From Asanoa ishikariensis (GTDB taxonomy: Bacteria > Actinomycetota > Actinomycetes > Mycobacteriales > Micromonosporaceae), in assembly GCF_900107455.1 (NCBI RefSeq), contig NZ_FNQB01000006.1, positions 124,001 through 188,000 on the forward strand: DNA of 64,000 nucleotides. The letters are read 5' to 3'. Under the pieces are notes generated by a model. That model was not told the origin of the DNA. It searched no databases and was given only the letters and a program-made list of their open reading frames with translations. Within the stretch, counting starts at the first letter, position 1, and each line of letters opens with the position of its first letter. Below are positions 62,919-64,000 of this stretch, piece after piece. A program made the translations under genes and the position numbers.

Positions 62919-64000
62919 ATGAACTTCGACCTGACCCCAGAGCAGAGCGACCTGCGCGACGCCGTGTCGGCCCTCGGCCGCCGCTACGGCCACGAGTACT
63001 TCATCAGCAAGGCCAAGGCCGGCGAGCACACCACCGAGCTGTGGGCCGAGGCCGGCAAGCTCGGCTATCTCGGCGTCAGCATCCCGGAGGAGTACGGCGG
63101 CGGTGGCGGCGGCATCACCGACCTGACCATCGTCTGCGAGGAGCTGTCGGCGACCGGCTCGCCGCTGCTGCTGCTCGTGGTGTCGCCGGCGATCATCGCC
63201 ACGATCCTGGCCAAGCACGGCACCGAGGCGCAGCGCACCGAGTTCCTGCCGAGGCTCGCGGACGGCACGCTGCTCATCGCGTTCGCGATCACCGAACCCG
63301 AGGCCGGCTCCAACTTCCACCGGCTCGGCACGGTGGCCCGCCGCGACGGCGACGAGTGGGTGCTCAACGGCCGCAAGTGCTTCATCTCGGGTGTCGACCA
63401 CGCCGACTACGTGATGGTCGTGGCGCGCACCGAGGACGCGGCGACCGGACGGCTCGTACCGGCGCTGTTCCTGGTGCCCACCGACGCCGCGGGCCTGACG
63501 AAGTCCAAGCTGGACATGGAGATCGTCTCGCCGGAGAAGCAGTGGCTGCTCTACCTCGACGACGTCCGGCTGCCAGCTTCCGCCCTGGTCGGTGCCGGCG
63601 ACGCGGGCCTACCGGCGCTGTTCTCGGGTCTCAACCCGGAGCGGATCACGGTCGCCGCGATGAGCGCCGGCACCGGCCGGTACGCGTTGGACCGGGCGTC
63701 CCGCTACACCGCCTCCCGGCAGGTCTGGGGCCGTCCGATCGGGACGCACCAGGGTGTGGCACATCCGCTGGCGCACGCGGCGATCCAGGTCGAGCTCGCC
63801 CGGTTGATGGTCTACAAGGCGGCCGCGCTCTACGACGCGGGCCGGGACCTGGAGGCGGGAGTGGCGGCCAACATGGCCAAGTACGCGACCGCGGACGCTG
63901 CGGCACTCGCCGTCGACACAGCGATCCAGGTGCACGGCGGCAACGGCATGACCACCGAGTACGGCGTCGCCACACTGCTCGGCGCGGTGCGCGCGGGCCG
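62919..64000 (+). CDS. Acyl-CoA dehydrogenase (partial, runs off the right edge)
   Basis: The first 360 codons of an FAD-dependent dehydrogenase that introduces a double bond into an acyl-CoA. It opens MNFDLTPEQSDLRDAVSALG and contains LGVSIPEEYGGGGGG, LLIAFAITEPEAGSN (flavin and substrate loop), LNGRKCFISGVDHADYVMVV and IQVHGGNGMTTEYGV. GGAGG lies about 9 nt before the ATG. It is the fifth structural gene in line and would supply the unsaturated acyl-CoA that the carboxylase acts on. The last residues are missing. Confidence 0.9.
   Translation, partial: MNFDLTPEQSDLRDAVSALGRRYGHEYFISKAKAGEHTTELWAEAGKLGYLGVSIPEEYGGGGGGITDLTIVCEELSATGSPLLLLVVSPAIIATILAKHGTEAQRTEFLPRLADGTLLIAFAITEPEAGSNFHRLGTVARRDGDEWVLNGRKCFISGVDHADYVMVVARTEDAATGRLVPALFLVPTDAAGLTKSKLDMEIVSPEKQWLLYLDDVRLPASALVGAGDAGLPALFSGLNPERITVAAMSAGTGRYALDRASRYTASRQVWGRPIGTHQGVAHPLAHAAIQVELARLMVYKAAALYDAGRDLEAGVAANMAKYATADAAALAVDTAIQVHGGNGMTTEYGVATLLGAVRAG

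Overview
The window is a high-GC actinobacterial chromosome segment, most likely from the family Micromonosporaceae (Micromonospora, Asanoa, Actinoplanes and relatives). This rests on the strong GC bias, the many GTG starts, the tightly overlapping ATGA gene junctions and the gene content: a type VII secretion locus next to dacB and ppa, a marP-type protease, and the tilS-hpt-ftsH-folE order. The genus is an inference. No rRNA, tRNA, transposase, integrase or CRISPR array was seen.

Layout. 0-5.5 kb (minus strand): cofactor genes coaX (partial), nadC, nadB, a septum-formation-type lipoprotein, panC and a DUF2520 dehydrogenase-like gene. 5.6-7.7 kb: a MidA/NDUFAF7-type methyltransferase overlapping a NuoD-like gene. 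7.7-9.2 kb: a disordered membrane protein. 9.3-13 kb: an osmoprotectant (OpuC-type) ABC importer whose binding protein looks circularly permuted. 13-15.2 kb: small membrane genes and an RbsC-like permease. 15.2-17.7 kb: folP, folB, folK and DUF3180, with a 77-bp tandem duplication between folP and folB.

17.7-32.6 kb is the most interesting part. The usual neighbours folE/ftsH (32.6-35.3 kb) are separated from folP by about 15 kb. Inside lies a type IV secretion-like gene set: a VirB2-like small membrane protein, a VirB3-like protein, a VirB4-like ATPase with a long repeat-rich N-terminus, a VirB6-like membrane protein, a VirB8-like anchored protein and a transglycosylase-like/M23 peptidoglycan hydrolase. 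A second module follows: an FtsK/SpoIIIE ATPase, a coiled-coil membrane protein and an 86-residue helical protein. No relaxase or integrase is present, so this may be a resident secretion machine rather than a mobile conjugative element. An EamA exporter flanked by inverted intergenic repeats closes the block.

32.6-43.4 kb: folE, ftsH, hpt, a 44-residue membrane protein, a GlxA-type regulator, tilS, a DUF2342 protein, dacB and ppa. 42-48.9 kb: a compact type VII secretion locus (eccD, eccC, mycP) without eccB, eccE or WXG100 genes. 49-54 kb: intergenic tandem repeats, marP, a NUDIX hydrolase, a TlpA-like thioredoxin, nth and a Crp regulator. 54-56 kb: cbiZ-like and CapA-like genes. 56-64 kb (plus strand): a TetR-controlled catabolic operon with a TIGR03084-type protein, an AtuA-like protein, both subunits of a biotin-dependent acyl-CoA carboxylase and an acyl-CoA dehydrogenase cut by the window edge. 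It probably degrades a branched or isoprenoid acyl-CoA.
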